Numbered from the stretch's first letter, positions 47,601-58,460 are shown. The stretch is DNA of 64,000 bases from Pempheris klunzingeri (GCF_042242105.1 NC_092020.1:10376501-10440500); one strand, 5' to 3'. Numbers and translations are program-made. The notes: generated from the sequence alone by a model not told the origin.

Positions 47601-48695
47601 AGGTAACTGGAGGGTCTTTATATCCTGCTGTTAAAGACGGACTCATAGTGGGTGTTTGATAAGCTCATTTCAGTACATTCAGACCTGACATTTAAACTTG
47701 AACATGTCGACATGAAAAAATTTAGAAATGAACATTTAACAAAGTAAAATAACAAATATTGAAAAAAAAAAAAATCTTTTTGGCTTCTGGTCAAAACTAT
47801 AGTAGGGTGGTGGGTAAATAAGAACTTCCCTGTTTGTACATATTTTGGCATCTGGGAGGTACAGTATAATGTTTTTTAGGAATTGGTCCAGTAGGCCTCA
47901 GTAGCTGTGAAACAAGCTGCTATGGCTGCAACCTAATCTTTTTGGACAACTGCACCTGATCACAGTAGGTCCACTAAAAGAGCTTGTTTGATCCACTGTG
48001 TGTGACAGCATCATGGAAAGGATCCCTACAGAGAGAGACCTGGAAGATCCTTCTGGTTTAACCACAAACAGCCGTTATATCGCTCTCTGACACACACACA
48101 CACCAGACTCCATTCACTAAAACAATAACTTTACCTTGCAGAACACAGGACAGTTGCTGCCTTGATTGGTCAGTTTGTTTGTTATTGCTAGTTCAGATCC
48201 GAACTAACCCTTCAAAATACCAGTCATATAAAGTCTTGTGCTTTTATTTTGTCAATGGAGTCTGGTGACTTTGAAGAGGGCAACTTAACGGCTGATTAAA
48301 CAAAAGGGTCTTACAGCTTTAAAAAAATCCAGCTTTCTCGTTAAACTCGTGAAAAATTAAAAATTTATTACAACTTTGGTTTTATTTCTGTCGTTGTGGT
48401 TCTGTGATTCATGGAGATGTTTTACTCACCAAGATAAATGCTGAGATCTCAGGTTGACCAGGGGAGCAAACAAGAGCAGTCAGATGATCGGACAGGTTGT
48501 GCTTAAGAAAGTCTTTCTAATATTCCAGTGCCTCACGGTAACTGGCAGGAATCCATCAGATGTAGGCTAGTGACAGCATCAGTGTTGAATGAGGTCCAGC
48601 AGCAGACTGACTCTTCTGTCTGTCTCCGTCTGTGTTAGGAACAAGAGAACCAGAGACTTCAAGCCCTCCTGAAGAAGAACGGCATTGACTTTTGA
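44660..48695 (+). CDS. hvcn1: Voltage-gated proton channel 1 (Hv1/VSOP)
   Basis: Five coding exons join in phase: 44660-44833, 46117-46221, 46308-46539, 47351-47463 and 48639-48695, giving 226 aa. Exon 1 encodes a short acidic cytoplasmic N terminus. Exon 2 holds S1 ([19 protein letters not shown]) with the Asp that is the proton selectivity determinant (Asp112 in human). Exon 3 holds S2 ([17 protein letters not shown]), S3 ([16 protein letters not shown]) and S4 ([17 protein letters not shown]) with the three voltage-sensing Arg. Exons 4-5 encode the C-terminal coiled coil (Leu heptads; ends KKNGIDF) that dimerises Hv1. The channel exports H+ on depolarisation, notably in phagocytes. There is no separate pore domain, as is normal for Hv1. 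The first extracellular Zn-site His (in VFHY) is kept, but the second (human His193) is Asp. Start chosen at the ATG matching the family's M-A/S-R-[FY]-L-K opening. Confidence 0.95.
44967..44974. repeat. Left target-site duplication of hAT element
   Basis: TAAAGTAG, identical to 45624-45631. Confidence 0.9.
44975..45623 (-). mobile_element. hAT (ZBED-type) non-autonomous element in hvcn1 intron 1 (649 bp)
   Basis: Termini TAGTGATGGGAA and, in reverse, TAGTGATGTGTC, flanked by a perfect 8-bp duplication. Subterminal GAGCCGGCTC-rich palindromes lie at both ends (44998-45060, 45540-45590). On the minus strand about 45450-45330 is a decayed BED zinc finger: [20 protein letters not shown] followed, after a frameshift, by a segment corresponding to STNNLHRH-type sequence. 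No catalytic domain remains. It lies between coding exons 1 and 2 of hvcn1. Confidence 0.85.
45624..45631. repeat. Right target-site duplication of hAT element
   Basis: TAAAGTAG, perfect partner of 44967-44974. Confidence 0.9.
47879..48160 (+). repeat. 'GGTCCAGTAG' family copy in hvcn1 last intron
   Basis: GGAATTGGTCCAGTAGGCC, GACAACTGCACCTGATCACA, GATCCACTGTGTGTGACAGC and CCAGACTCCATTCAC in the family order. An inverted scrap of the same end (CAATGGAGTCTGGTG) follows at 48255-48270. Confidence 0.6.
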
Positions 48696-49449
48696 CTGGT
48701 CAGGCGACCTGTTGTGGAGCTGTTGTTCAGTATCGTTTGTATCATGAGCCTTTTAATGTCAAACTGTTCAGTCCACGAGGAACTCTTATTCTAGACCTGA
48801 TTACTGTATTCATTGTACTTGGTTACCATAACTACGTGATTCACTATCTACTATTCAGTAGATTCATATCCTTGCTGAAGGTCTGCATATTTCAGATTGT
48901 CAGTTACTCAGATGCTACTGGAAATCACTCTCTGAAGCTATGAAGGCCGTGGCCTTAAAGACAGTCTCCAATCCCCTCTCCCCTCTCTCGTCGGTTCTGT
49001 ACACAGCCGCTGACTGACAGCCTCAGTCTAACCCACACACAAGCAAACAGCCATCACAGCTAACGTTAGCTTTAGCTCACAGCTCCTGCCTCCTGGGCTC
49101 TGAGGCTCTGAGCTCTGTGCTCTGTGCTCACTAAGCGACGGTCTGTGGCGCTCAGCGGTGGTTCGCTGTCCGTCTGCTCAGTGGGTGTGAGCTTCGTGCT
49201 GCTAACTCACCACACTGTCGCTGAGCCGATTTAAACTTCAGCCATTCTTTCTGTTGTGCGACTAGCTCACTAGTTTTAGCTCTGTGGAAGACGGCGGTCA
49301 TCCAATGGGGGCAGGTAGGCAGGTCTGTAAGTGGACAGGCAGGTCGGTGAATGAAATGGTTGGACTGTCTTGCCACAGCTACAGATGCCAGTTTTTTTTT
49401 GTCCAACTACTTCATTTATTGATTGCCAGTATAACAAGAAGTGCTTCTA

Positions 49450-49455
49450 AATAAA
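49450..49455 (+). terminator. hvcn1: Poly(A) signal of hvcn1
   Basis: AATAAA 755 bp after the hvcn1 stop, the best candidate before the opposing tctn1 3' end. Confidence 0.5.
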
Positions 49456-49598
49456 GTTGCAGACTCTGCCTTTAATTAGCTTGTAAATAGTTGAAACATC
49501 CTTTACATTGATGACTTAAAACTAAATCTGCTTGCTAACATTTAGTATAAGTACTGTATGTTGTTAAATGAACAAGTGATTTCATTGATTAAAAAACA

Positions 49599-49604
49599 TT
49601 TATT
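49599..49604 (-). terminator. tctn1: Poly(A) signal of tctn1
   Basis: AATAAA on the minus strand, 129 bp after the tctn1 stop codon at 49733. Confidence 0.6.
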
Positions 49605-49732
49605 AAATAATCTATACATGTTATTCACACAATATACAGTAACACATCGTACACACACTGTTTGGTGTCGTGTGTGTGTGTGTGTGTAGTAAATGTTCCG
49701 GCACACCGACAAGTGGAAACCTGACGGATGGT

Positions 49733-52700
49733 TCAAACAAACGGGAAGAAGAAGTCAAAGGGCAGTTTGGCGTCGATGGTGGGCGTGGCTCTGTAACCAG
49801 GAAGAGCGGGTGCAGAAACTGGTGTGAAAGCCACTGAACTCCTGACTGACAGGATGCTGCTGCCTCCAGATAACAGGGCCTGTGGGAGAACAGGCCAGTC
49901 ACACACACACACACAAATAATTAGACTGTCATTTACTTTCCTCGTAAAGCCTGCATGTGTCCCGCGTGCCCTATGTGTGAAAAGGTGAGTCTTACCAAAC
50001 TGGTGGTGTTGGTTTGGATTATCTCTTTGATGCTCACAATCTGAGCTTGGGGGTTCACCAGGGATCCATAATTAGTCCATTCAATGTCTAAATGAAGTGA
50101 TAGTGGGATGCTGCAAGTCTGCGCTTCCTGCAAATCACAAACATACTGCTTCATTGTGGCCTCCCAAACCACAGAGCATATAATAAGTACATATACTGAC
50201 GTGTTTACTACATGCTCATTTAAAGGGAAACTGGAGAATTTTTGTTTTTAAATTTCACCCAGAATTCATACATTCATACACAGTCCCACATTGTTCTCTT
50301 CAGTCTGAGCCTGTCTGTGGCTAAAACAAGCTGTTTTAGTGGACGTACTTTGATCAGGTGGACTTGGCCCAAAGGATCACGCTGCAGCCCATTTGGCGGC
50401 TGCCGGCTGTAGTGATCTATTGGACCAATTCCAACATCTACCAGACATTTTGAATCTGAAATATGTAAAAATGGGGCTCAGGCTTAAAAATACAGGAATT
50501 ATCCTTTAATCATCTAAATTAGTAACAAAAAATATATTTTAAAAAATAAGCTTGTTGGACTCAACTTCAATCAAATGTGCAGAGAGCAGTGTTAGAAACA
50601 CAAATTACATTTCTGTCTTATTCTTTATCAGGAGACTGATTTGGAAACACCCTCAATATGTGAAAAGCCCTGATGAGCGACGGCAGAAAGGTTAAATAGG
50701 TTTGACCATCTCAGACAATCAGTCTGGGATCAAATGTCATACATATCCACAAAGCAACACACACTGCAAATACAATAGGCAATGAAAACAGGAAAATTAA
50801 ATACATGAAATAAATCAATTGAAATAAACAAAATAAGAAAAACATGAAATAGTGAAGAAACTAGTGAGGACTACTTTTTATCCTTTCATTTTAACTTACA
50901 CCTCTCCCATCATATTCAGGACCTGACCTGACAGACCTAAGACTCCTCTCTGTTTTCAGTGTGCACTCACCAGGGGACCCAGGTTGTTCTCAATTGTCAC
51001 CCAGTCTAGTGGATAATCTGCTGGTGAGTTTCCAAAGGAAGCCACAATTTGGGGATAGTTTGGTCCTCTCAGAACGCCCAGAAGCTCTTGAAAGACCAAG
51101 GAGCAGTTGGCAACATCATCCAGTCTACAGGGACAAGACAAGTTACCTTCACATATGTATTCAGACACAAGGAAAGACTGTAGCAGTACACAGTGAGCAG
51201 ATCTGATGAGTGTGAGGATGTCCCGCCTTAATGTGCAGCCGGACACAGAGTCCAGACCAAAAAGGACAGGGGAGCGCTGATGTGGTCCCCTCAGACAGTC
51301 CTGGTCATCAGCACCCTGGAGAACAGACAGAGTGTCCCTGAGGTCGATGCTTCTGGCAATCCCAGTGACGACAGCTGTTAAGGACAAACCCTGGGCCTCG
51401 AAGCACATCACAACATCAGCCCCCTGTCATCAGACCGTGTCACAAGGAGAACTCTGTCTTATTTTTATAGATGTGGGTGTCTAAATGACTGGTAGGTATA
51501 AAAAGTGTTGGAACTGGTCCAGTAGCCAATAGCCACGAAATGGGCTACAACTGCACCTGATAGTACATAGAGTACATCCACTGAAAGTAGGGATCCTTTC
51601 AATAATGCTGTCAGACGCTTAGAATAACAGTCTGAGCCTGTCAGTGGATCAAACAGCACTTTTAGAGGACCTACTTTGACGTTCAGCTCTCACTGCTGCG
51701 GTCCAGGCACATCTTTAAAATGTCACAGTCTATGAATGTGGGTGAGGGAAGCCAGCGTTCGGGCAGGAAAGGGAAACGGTAAAGGATATTCTGCCGTTCT
51801 TGTTCCAGACACAAGAGGGAGTCCAGCCACATAACCTGGATTTCCACTGAAGTGGACAGCCTCCTCCTGCCCATCCTGGACACAAGACAGAGTACATTAC
51901 TCACATTTAGTCCCAACAATATTGTTTTCATTTATTGCATTTATAGTTTGCACAGGACTGTAATGTGACAAAAACCTATGGGTGAATTATTTGAACACCC
52001 CTTAATGAGTGGAGGTTAAGTCTACGGCAAGTCTGCAGAAGAACTGTGAACTTTCACTTTGCAACCCCCATAGCCATCATGGTGCCAGCACAGGATAGGT
52101 TGAGTGCTGTGGACGGCTCCATCAGTGGGGTAGATGTCATAGCACCTCTAAATATAATACTCCTCTGTACAAGGTGAATGTTTGAATGTGAGTTTATTCA
52201 GATCTTTGTTGGGGCAAAGTTTTAACCGTGACTTCAATAATAATGTCCCCCTGATAACAGCAGAAGTAGGGTTGCAGTGTTATTAGACGACATACTGTGT
52301 GATGTAATGTGACAGTAACGGGGGGGGGCGTCACATTGTGTTTTTGTGTCCAAACCCCTTTAAAAGTGAATTCTGAGGTGTGTAGGATCAAACTGTGCAG
52401 GCTGAGATGACGACAGCAGCCAGAAGCAGAGGCTGGGATGTTGGCAGTGCGGTGCTTTAGAGTAACTAACAAGAAACACTACAGCGCTGCCATCACAACA
52501 GATCTTTGTAGCATAGGTTCCCACTGGTGGCATTCGGGTTGCCACGGAAACGAGGTGCTCATTATATCTACAAATGTTCAGCTTAACTAAATAAAAAGTT
52601 GAGAGCGACTTTAATCGTAAACTGTTATTATCTGTCAAACAGTTTCCACTGCAGTAGGTACCAGTCTGTTTCCTCTCTTCTTTGTATGTTGTTTTGTTTC

Positions 52701-55700
52701 ATTGCCGTTGGGTACCACGACCACTATTTAATGCAGATATAACCCCAACTTCATGGATAACACTCCATGATACACAGAGGAAGTCTTGTTAAGATGGTAC
52801 CTGGACAAATGTGATATGAAACTGCTGTTCCAGGGTCAGCGCTGCTTCATAGACAAATCCAAGCACCAGGGACACGGTCACATTCACTATCTCACCAGCT
52901 GGGTTGTACTTCATCACATAGACAACCTGAGGAGATAACAATGTCCAGCTGGTTATCATTAGAAGACTTTTCAGGTGTGTTTGTTTAGTGTAAAGCCTTA
53001 GTTCTTGAGAGCACACTTTTGTCGTATAAAGTGATGAAATATTATTGCAGCTTTTAATTGAGAAACGTGGATGAAGACAGTCATGTGTTGCCTCACCTCC
53101 AGCACCACGTTAGCACAGAGGCTCGGGCTCAGGGGGACGGGGCTGAGGCTCTCTCCACCACCGATCTGTAGCTCTGTCTGAGTCCCCTCCACAGACTGCA
53201 GGATGACTGAAGCCACCTCCACAGGAACAACCTCCAGCAACGTCAGAAACACCCAAGTTAGTCCACTGTCATTAACAGTTTACATTCTTCCTCTGCTCTC
53301 ATTTACAGCACTTTACAGTTACACTTTGTATATTGGTGGGGATAGCGACGCCAGAGCTGTCCATGGTGATAAAGGGTGAATCCTAATCACTTTCATGGTC
53401 TCTTGATTTTCCTCTGGCGCCACTAGCAGGTTGAATCTGTCAGCCATTTGACTTGCAGATATGTTATTAGTACTGGACATCCATGTTTGTTGCCATAAAA
53501 TAAAGGCAGGCAGGATGTCCACTGTGATTGGCTACGTATCTCAGTTAAATTCCAAGCTCCTGCTGGTTGATTTTCATACCATACTAAAATGAATATGAAT
53601 CCGTGGAAGGTCAGAAAACATTTTAACGGGTCTAAGACACTACCCGTATGGCCTGATTAAACAGAAGGCTTAAGTGCAGTGTGGTGTCGTAACTGACTGA
53701 TTCCTTCTTTGTGGGAACTGGGCACAGTGAAACAAATGTCATGTTCCTGCCTTTGCATTGCAGCAGTTAACCACATGTTATTGCACTATGTGGGGCCTTC
53801 CTATTCTTTTTGAGCAAAAACAATGTCAGTGTCTTGCTAAATTTGCTGGTTGGCCGCTGGCTGTGTTGACATGTGAAAGTTCTAAACACAGACTTGATTA
53901 TATTAGAGCGGCCAATAACACGATAATACCACAACGCTTCCTCCAGCTGGGTATCAAAACACTGAGCTGGGAGGTCATTATGGGATGTGGAGGCTCCAGG
54001 GGCATAGCTTCCAAGACACATATCAGCTGGCAAAGACAATCACAACGTCGGGTAATGTGGCGTATAACTCACATCATGGAGAACCTGCGAGGCTTTATAC
54101 TCACATGAAGGCGTCAGTTGCATTACATGTGTTTCAAGTTTGTTATGAACCATGGCACCATTACAACTCCTTTAATTCATCATCAATTACTCGGGCCTGT
54201 ATTTTCTATCAGAAAACATCCAACTGACTCAACTAATTAACTGACTAATTCAGAGTTTAACAAAAGTGGTTATACTTACAGCTGCATCTTTGTTCTTCCC
54301 CTGTAGAGTGGAGAAGGTTTGGTTTAACATCTTTAAAAGAAAATTTCTCTGTGTTGTAAGCATTTCCATACACTCTAAATAAGGATATGTCTCCTGCAGG
54401 GCATCAAGCAGCACTCACTGATATTATCTGAGACAGTGGGAGTGTCTGAGCTTGTTTAGCAGTATGTGGCAGAGGAAATGTGGGACTCACAGCCAAGAGC
54501 TGGATGTCAGTATAGGTGTCCATGCTGAGGGCAGGCAGGGTGCTGCAGTCCTGATCCAGGATTACACGCCTGGAACACCGAGTGCTCTGATCCTTCAGGA
54601 ACGCTGGGGAGGAACAGGAAAAATGAAGCAACAATATGCATAAAAAATGAAAAGCACATATTTTATGAGCTATTTTAAGCATATTTGAAATAATACAATA
54701 TATTGAAACAAGATGATAGTATGGTGTAGTTCTTAAAATGTCAAACTATTCCTTTAACAGACAAGAAATGAGCCTTCTTAACAAGCTGTTGCAGTAATAA
54801 TGGGTGTAATAGTCTTAATATAATGTAACTGACTGTGTGATCCAGATGTTACATACAGATGTTACAGGGACTAACTCACACTCAAAAGCCTTTACTGTGT
54901 TTCACTTTTAGTGGAGTTAGACTTTGTACATTGTCTGTTGTAGGTTGTATGTATTATGACAGCAGTCATGTGACATGTCCATGAGTAACTTTTGTTGGTC
55001 CAATAGAAATAGAACACCCGTAGCTGACCATGTTGTTAGAAGTTGAGACTGTGTTGGAGGTTGTCTGCTTATCATTCAGCTTTGTGCCTGCATGGCTTTC
55101 ATCCAAACTACACTTAAGTTAGCCAGGAACACCCGGCCTACTTGGATCGCTGAGCAAATCAAAGATGTGGGTGGTGAGTCAGAGGAATGGAAGCAGGCTA
55201 AATTGCTGTAGTTTTTGGGGGTAGTTATCTCTGCAGTGTAAGCTTAGGGTGGATGCTTCAAAAGGCACCACGAAACATTTGAGAGACGTAGTGACACATT
55301 CTGCCTTTTCCAACAGACAACTTGAATTCATAAGAAACAAAATACAGACGTACTCAATTTATATGCAATTAGCTAATTTTGGATAGATGATGCTATGTAA
55401 CATTACAGAGTCTGACTTTAGGACCCTTCTATACTGGTGTGTTTTAATATTCATAATTATCCCAGTTCATAATCTCATGTCACAGTGAGGAGTGGTTACC
55501 TGCAGGACTGGTGTCCACGCAGTCAGCAGTGACCCCAGGAGCTGGCAGCCAGAACATCCCACTCTGCCCACCGTCTCCAACTGTCCCCATCACATCCCCG
55601 TACTGAAACCATCAACCATCAGCAGAGAATCAGCAAATGATCTGATGACAAGTTAACAAGTGTAAATGAGACAGACAGTTTCCCTCGCCTGGTATCCAGA

Positions 55701-56713
55701 CACGTGGAGCTCTGCAGCGGGATCCTGGCTACTGTTCTCCTCTGAGCCGAAAAGAAAACTGGTAAATTTTTTAAAGAGCGAGTCAAAGTTGCTGTCAGTC
55801 GGAAGAGTGGGAGAGGGATGAGATAATCCATCGACACCTAAACAAAACACACAGTCAGTGGCTTGTTAGTGACAGAGGTATCAGCCCACAGGCACGTTCT
55901 CAAGTCATTCAAACGAAGACCATTAACGACTTACGGTTCCGCGAGTGAATGCAGAAGATGTCATAATTAGTCTCCCTATGGACAGAAGACTGAAGCTCTG
56001 AGTAACCATCTACTGTACTCCCTAAAGAGTAGGACGCTACTTCATGGCTGCACAGCTGCTTGTTACCACTGCAGACAGAAACGAACAAACACCAAGACAG
56101 ATGTGTAGATCAGACACAGTGAACTGAGGAGCGCAGAAACAGGAGGTCATTATTTAAATCCACATGAATTCTAAAATAGAGGCCGGACTCCATAACTACA
56201 GAGAACCAGGCGTTGAAACACCCTTCATTTCAAATGTCCTTCACTAATTCCATCAGCACAACAGTCATGTGACACTTGCCACTCTGCTGCACTCACTTTG
56301 TCAGAAATGACTTCCTGTCACTTCTATTTTGCATGGTTGAGAACTGACAGTAAATTAAGTAAACTGTCTGTTGCTTTTTCAAATTTTACTTTTGAATAAT
56401 TAGTACTGGCATGTAATAAATAAAGATTGATTGATTGCTATCTATAAAAGCTTGGTTTTGTAACAACTTTATTACTGTTTCAGGTCTACTCGAGCCCGAG
56501 CCTTTTGCTGTGTCTCTCCTGCTGAAGCACGGTCAGGACAGGACACCTGGCATGAGGCTTGAAGCAGGAGGCAGCTGGCCGGGAGAGACTTGCCTGACGG
56601 TGTGGGTCGAGCAGCGGGTGAACAGAGCCACCTCCTCACCACAGTCTCTGTCGCAGCAACAGTTGATGTCACACACATCCCTGTGGTTGTCACAGGGACA
56701 TAACCTGTCAACT

Positions 56714-56772
<59 letters not shown>

Positions 56773-57539
56773 CAGTTCTCAGGTCAGAGGGAGGCTTCCA
56801 CAGATTGTCTGTTTTACACTTCCTCCATCTTAGTGGGAACATTGAAAGTCGACCTAAGACAGCTCCCTTCTTCCTGTGGCCTAGCTGACGGAGACATGAC
56901 CTCACAGTGGTGATGGATGAATGAACATGGCAGCTGTGTGTCATTTGACAGCTATCAGCACAGTTACCTCCATCTATGATGTGTTTATGTGTGCACAGGG
57001 ATATTTGAAGATATGTACAATTTAGGTATTATTTTCAAAAGCAATGGCATTTTGCTTTATGTTTTATGTGAATGCGTCGACGTGTATAATGTGCACGTAA
57101 GAGCTTTCTCTTCATTCAGTCACATATTTGAAATGCTTTGCTGTTTTAGACCTGACACAACAACAAGCAGTGTATCAGTATGCTAGCACTTTAATATCAA
57201 GCATGTGGTCGACATTGTGCCGCAGTGGAACGGCAGCTTACCGCTGGAGACGGGGGTGAGCAGGCGGCCGGAGACGGGCAGGGGCTCGGCGGGCAGGGTG
57301 GGTCGGACGGGCTCCTGTGTGCTGCTGGGGCTCGCTGTTTGGGTCGTGAGCTCAAACTCCGCAGGCTCCACTGTAGTTAGGAAAGAGTCCGTGACCCCGT
57401 AAGTAACGTTCTGCTCATAAGACGCAGTCGTTTCCAAGTTGTAACTCGTTGTATTGTCGTTTGTCGTGACGGCGGAGAACAGGAGAAATAAACTGAAGAG
57501 GTTTGAGGGGCGGCAGGGTGCAGCACCCGGGGCAGCCAT
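49733..57539 (-). CDS. tctn1: Tectonic-1, ciliary transition-zone protein
   Basis: Fourteen exons (minus strand, first to last): 57539-57242, 56711-56594, 56068-55935, 55837-55689, 55602-55500, 54603-54491, 54330-54280, 53231-53097, 52926-52801, 51875-51790, 51364-51227, 51124-50971, 50127-49996, 49879-49733. Every junction keeps phase; the total is 627 aa. Exon 1 gives a signal peptide (NLFSLFLLFSAV) and a Thr/Pro-rich stretch. Exon 2 has the Cys cluster CPCDNHRDVCDINCCCDRDC. Later exons hold the tectonic domain (SLCANVVLEV, FSGNPGYVAGLPL, QDCLRG-SPVLFG, IEWTNYGSLVNPQAQI). The end is KLPFDFFFPFV, as in human TCTN1. It acts in the transition-zone MKS/B9 complex needed for ciliary membrane composition and Hedgehog signalling. 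Intron 10 is AT-AC, and introns 2, 4 and possibly 11 are GC-AG. If intron 11 is not spliced, 34 codons are added in frame. Confidence 0.93.
50285..50445 (-). repeat. 'GGTCCAGTAG' family copy, reverse, in tctn1 intron 12
   Basis: Reverse orientation of the family: TTGGTCCAATAGATCACTAC, GGGCTGCAGCGTGATCC and GTCCACTAAAACAGC read on the minus strand. Confidence 0.55.
51365..51789 (-). other. tctn1: U12-type AT-AC intron (tctn1 intron 10)
   Basis: On the minus strand the donor is ATATCCTTT (51789-51781), a perfect match to the U12 AT-AC consensus. The branch motif TCCTTAAC (51384-51377) lies 13 nt before the terminal AC (51366-51365). Splicing here joins GA and T into an Asp codon and gives GTRTADGIARSID, colinear with the tectonic-1 family. 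No GT-AG alternative keeps the frame: the upstream exon otherwise runs to a stop. Confidence 0.88.
51505..51690. repeat. 'GGTCCAGTAG' family copy, internally inverted
   Basis: 51505-51580 is the left end in forward orientation. 51590-51690 is the middle in reverse (TAGGGATCCTTTCAATAATG, AACAGTCTGAGCCTGTCAG). It lies inside the AT-AC intron of tctn1. Confidence 0.55.
55687..55688 (-). other. tctn1: GC splice donor, tctn1 intron 4
   Basis: Minus strand TACCAG/GCGAGG. It joins in phase to TACGGGGAT at 55602, giving GYQYGDV, as the family suggests (human has a similar E-Y-G). A weak GT donor 15 nt upstream (CAC/GTGTCT) would drop five residues. Confidence 0.6.
56592..56593 (-). other. tctn1: GC splice donor, tctn1 intron 2
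   Basis: Minus strand GTCAG/GCAAGT, the ideal GC-AG donor. It joins to the acceptor CTGCAG/TGG at 56068 and gives CSTHTVSGNKQLCSHE in frame. Confidence 0.8.
56715..56764. repeat. (CA)n microsatellite at tctn1 exon 2 acceptor
   Basis: About 25 units. On the transcribed strand it is (TG)n directly followed by TCAG, the acceptor of exon 2, so it stands where the polypyrimidine tract should be. Confidence 0.95.
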
Positions 57540-57550
57540 CTTTGTTTAAC

Positions 57551-57561
57551 CGTTGCTATGG
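57551..57561 (-). promoter_or_regulatory. tctn1: Possible RFX X-box half site upstream of tctn1
   Basis: GTTGCTATGG (minus strand CCATAGCAAC) lies 12-22 bp before the start codon. RFX factors drive many ciliary genes through such motifs, so the site fits the gene, but a half site this short can occur by chance. Confidence 0.4.
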
Positions 57562-58030
57562 TCCTTCTTCTCCTTTCCTTCTGTCGGTGCTGGTAATGAA
57601 AGGCCGCACGCGCAGCGCCACCTGCTGTCCACCGGAGGAACTGTTCCAGAAGAACCGAAGGACACTTTATCAGCAGATCTGCTCGCTCTCATACGACGAC
57701 ACTTTCAGTCTTGGTGAAATGACCACACCTTAAAACACGAGTTTGAGCTCTGCACTGTTCACAGCCCTGGTTTACCCGTCCGGCACAGTTCTGGTTGTGG
57801 TGATTGTCCACAAGGTGGCAGCACAGGACAGTAAAACACAGGAATACCTCAGGTTGCTGGTCTTAAAATGTAACATCTCCTCTAATGCACCACATCAAGT
57901 CTAGGTCACATGGTAAAACACTGGTGTGACATTCCAAAATAGAATCTATCAACTTTTACCTTGGTAGGAAATAGTGAAAAATCATGATGGCAGATTCTGA
58001 GAACCCACAGGTGTCCCAACCAAAGGTTCA
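57562..58030. other. Upstream flank of tctn1, nothing else identified
   Basis: A 76-codon plus-strand frame ends at 57733, but it starts inside tctn1 exon 1 antisense and matches no family I know. Confidence 0.4.
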
Positions 58031-58042
58031 AAACCAAGAAAG

Positions 58043-58460
58043 TCACAGACCACCACAGACCACACAGACCACCAAGACTACCACAGACCACACAGACCAC
58101 CACAGACCACACAGACCACCACAGACCACCACAAACCACACAGACCACCACAGACCACACAGACCACACAGACCACCACAGACCACACAGACCACCACAG
58201 ACCACCACAGACCACACAGACCACCATAGACCACACAGACCACCACAGACCACCACAGACCACACAGACCACCACAGACCACACAGACCACTACAGACCA
58301 CACAGACCACCACAGACCACACAGACCACCACAGACCACACAGACCACACAGACCACCACAGACCACTACAGACCACACAGACCACACAGACCACTACAG
58401 ACCACACAGACCACCACAGACCACTACAGACCACACAGACCACCACAGACCACACAGACA
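58043..58460. repeat. Minisatellite of 9- and 10-bp units
   Basis: About 45 tandem units made of CACCACAGAC (10 bp) and CACACAGAC (9 bp) in irregular alternation, with a few point variants (AAGAC, TACAGAC, ATAGAC). No stop codons form in several frames on both strands, giving a false minus-strand frame of 160 codons. Confidence 0.95.

Noticed and set aside
53758-54108. 116-codon plus-strand frame inside tctn1 intron 7
   Set aside because: No motif; antisense to a gene and not repeated elsewhere.
54419-54490. Extension of tctn1 exon 6 to a second donor
   Set aside because: The frame stays open, but the shorter exon (to 54491) has a good GTGAGT donor and the extension has no counterpart in the family.
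57906-58388. 160-codon minus-strand frame rich in Val, Cys, Trp
   Set aside because: Pure minisatellite translation.
58043-58460. Looked like a CRISPR array at first sight
   Set aside because: Units are 9-10 bp with no spacers, in vertebrate DNA; it is a minisatellite.
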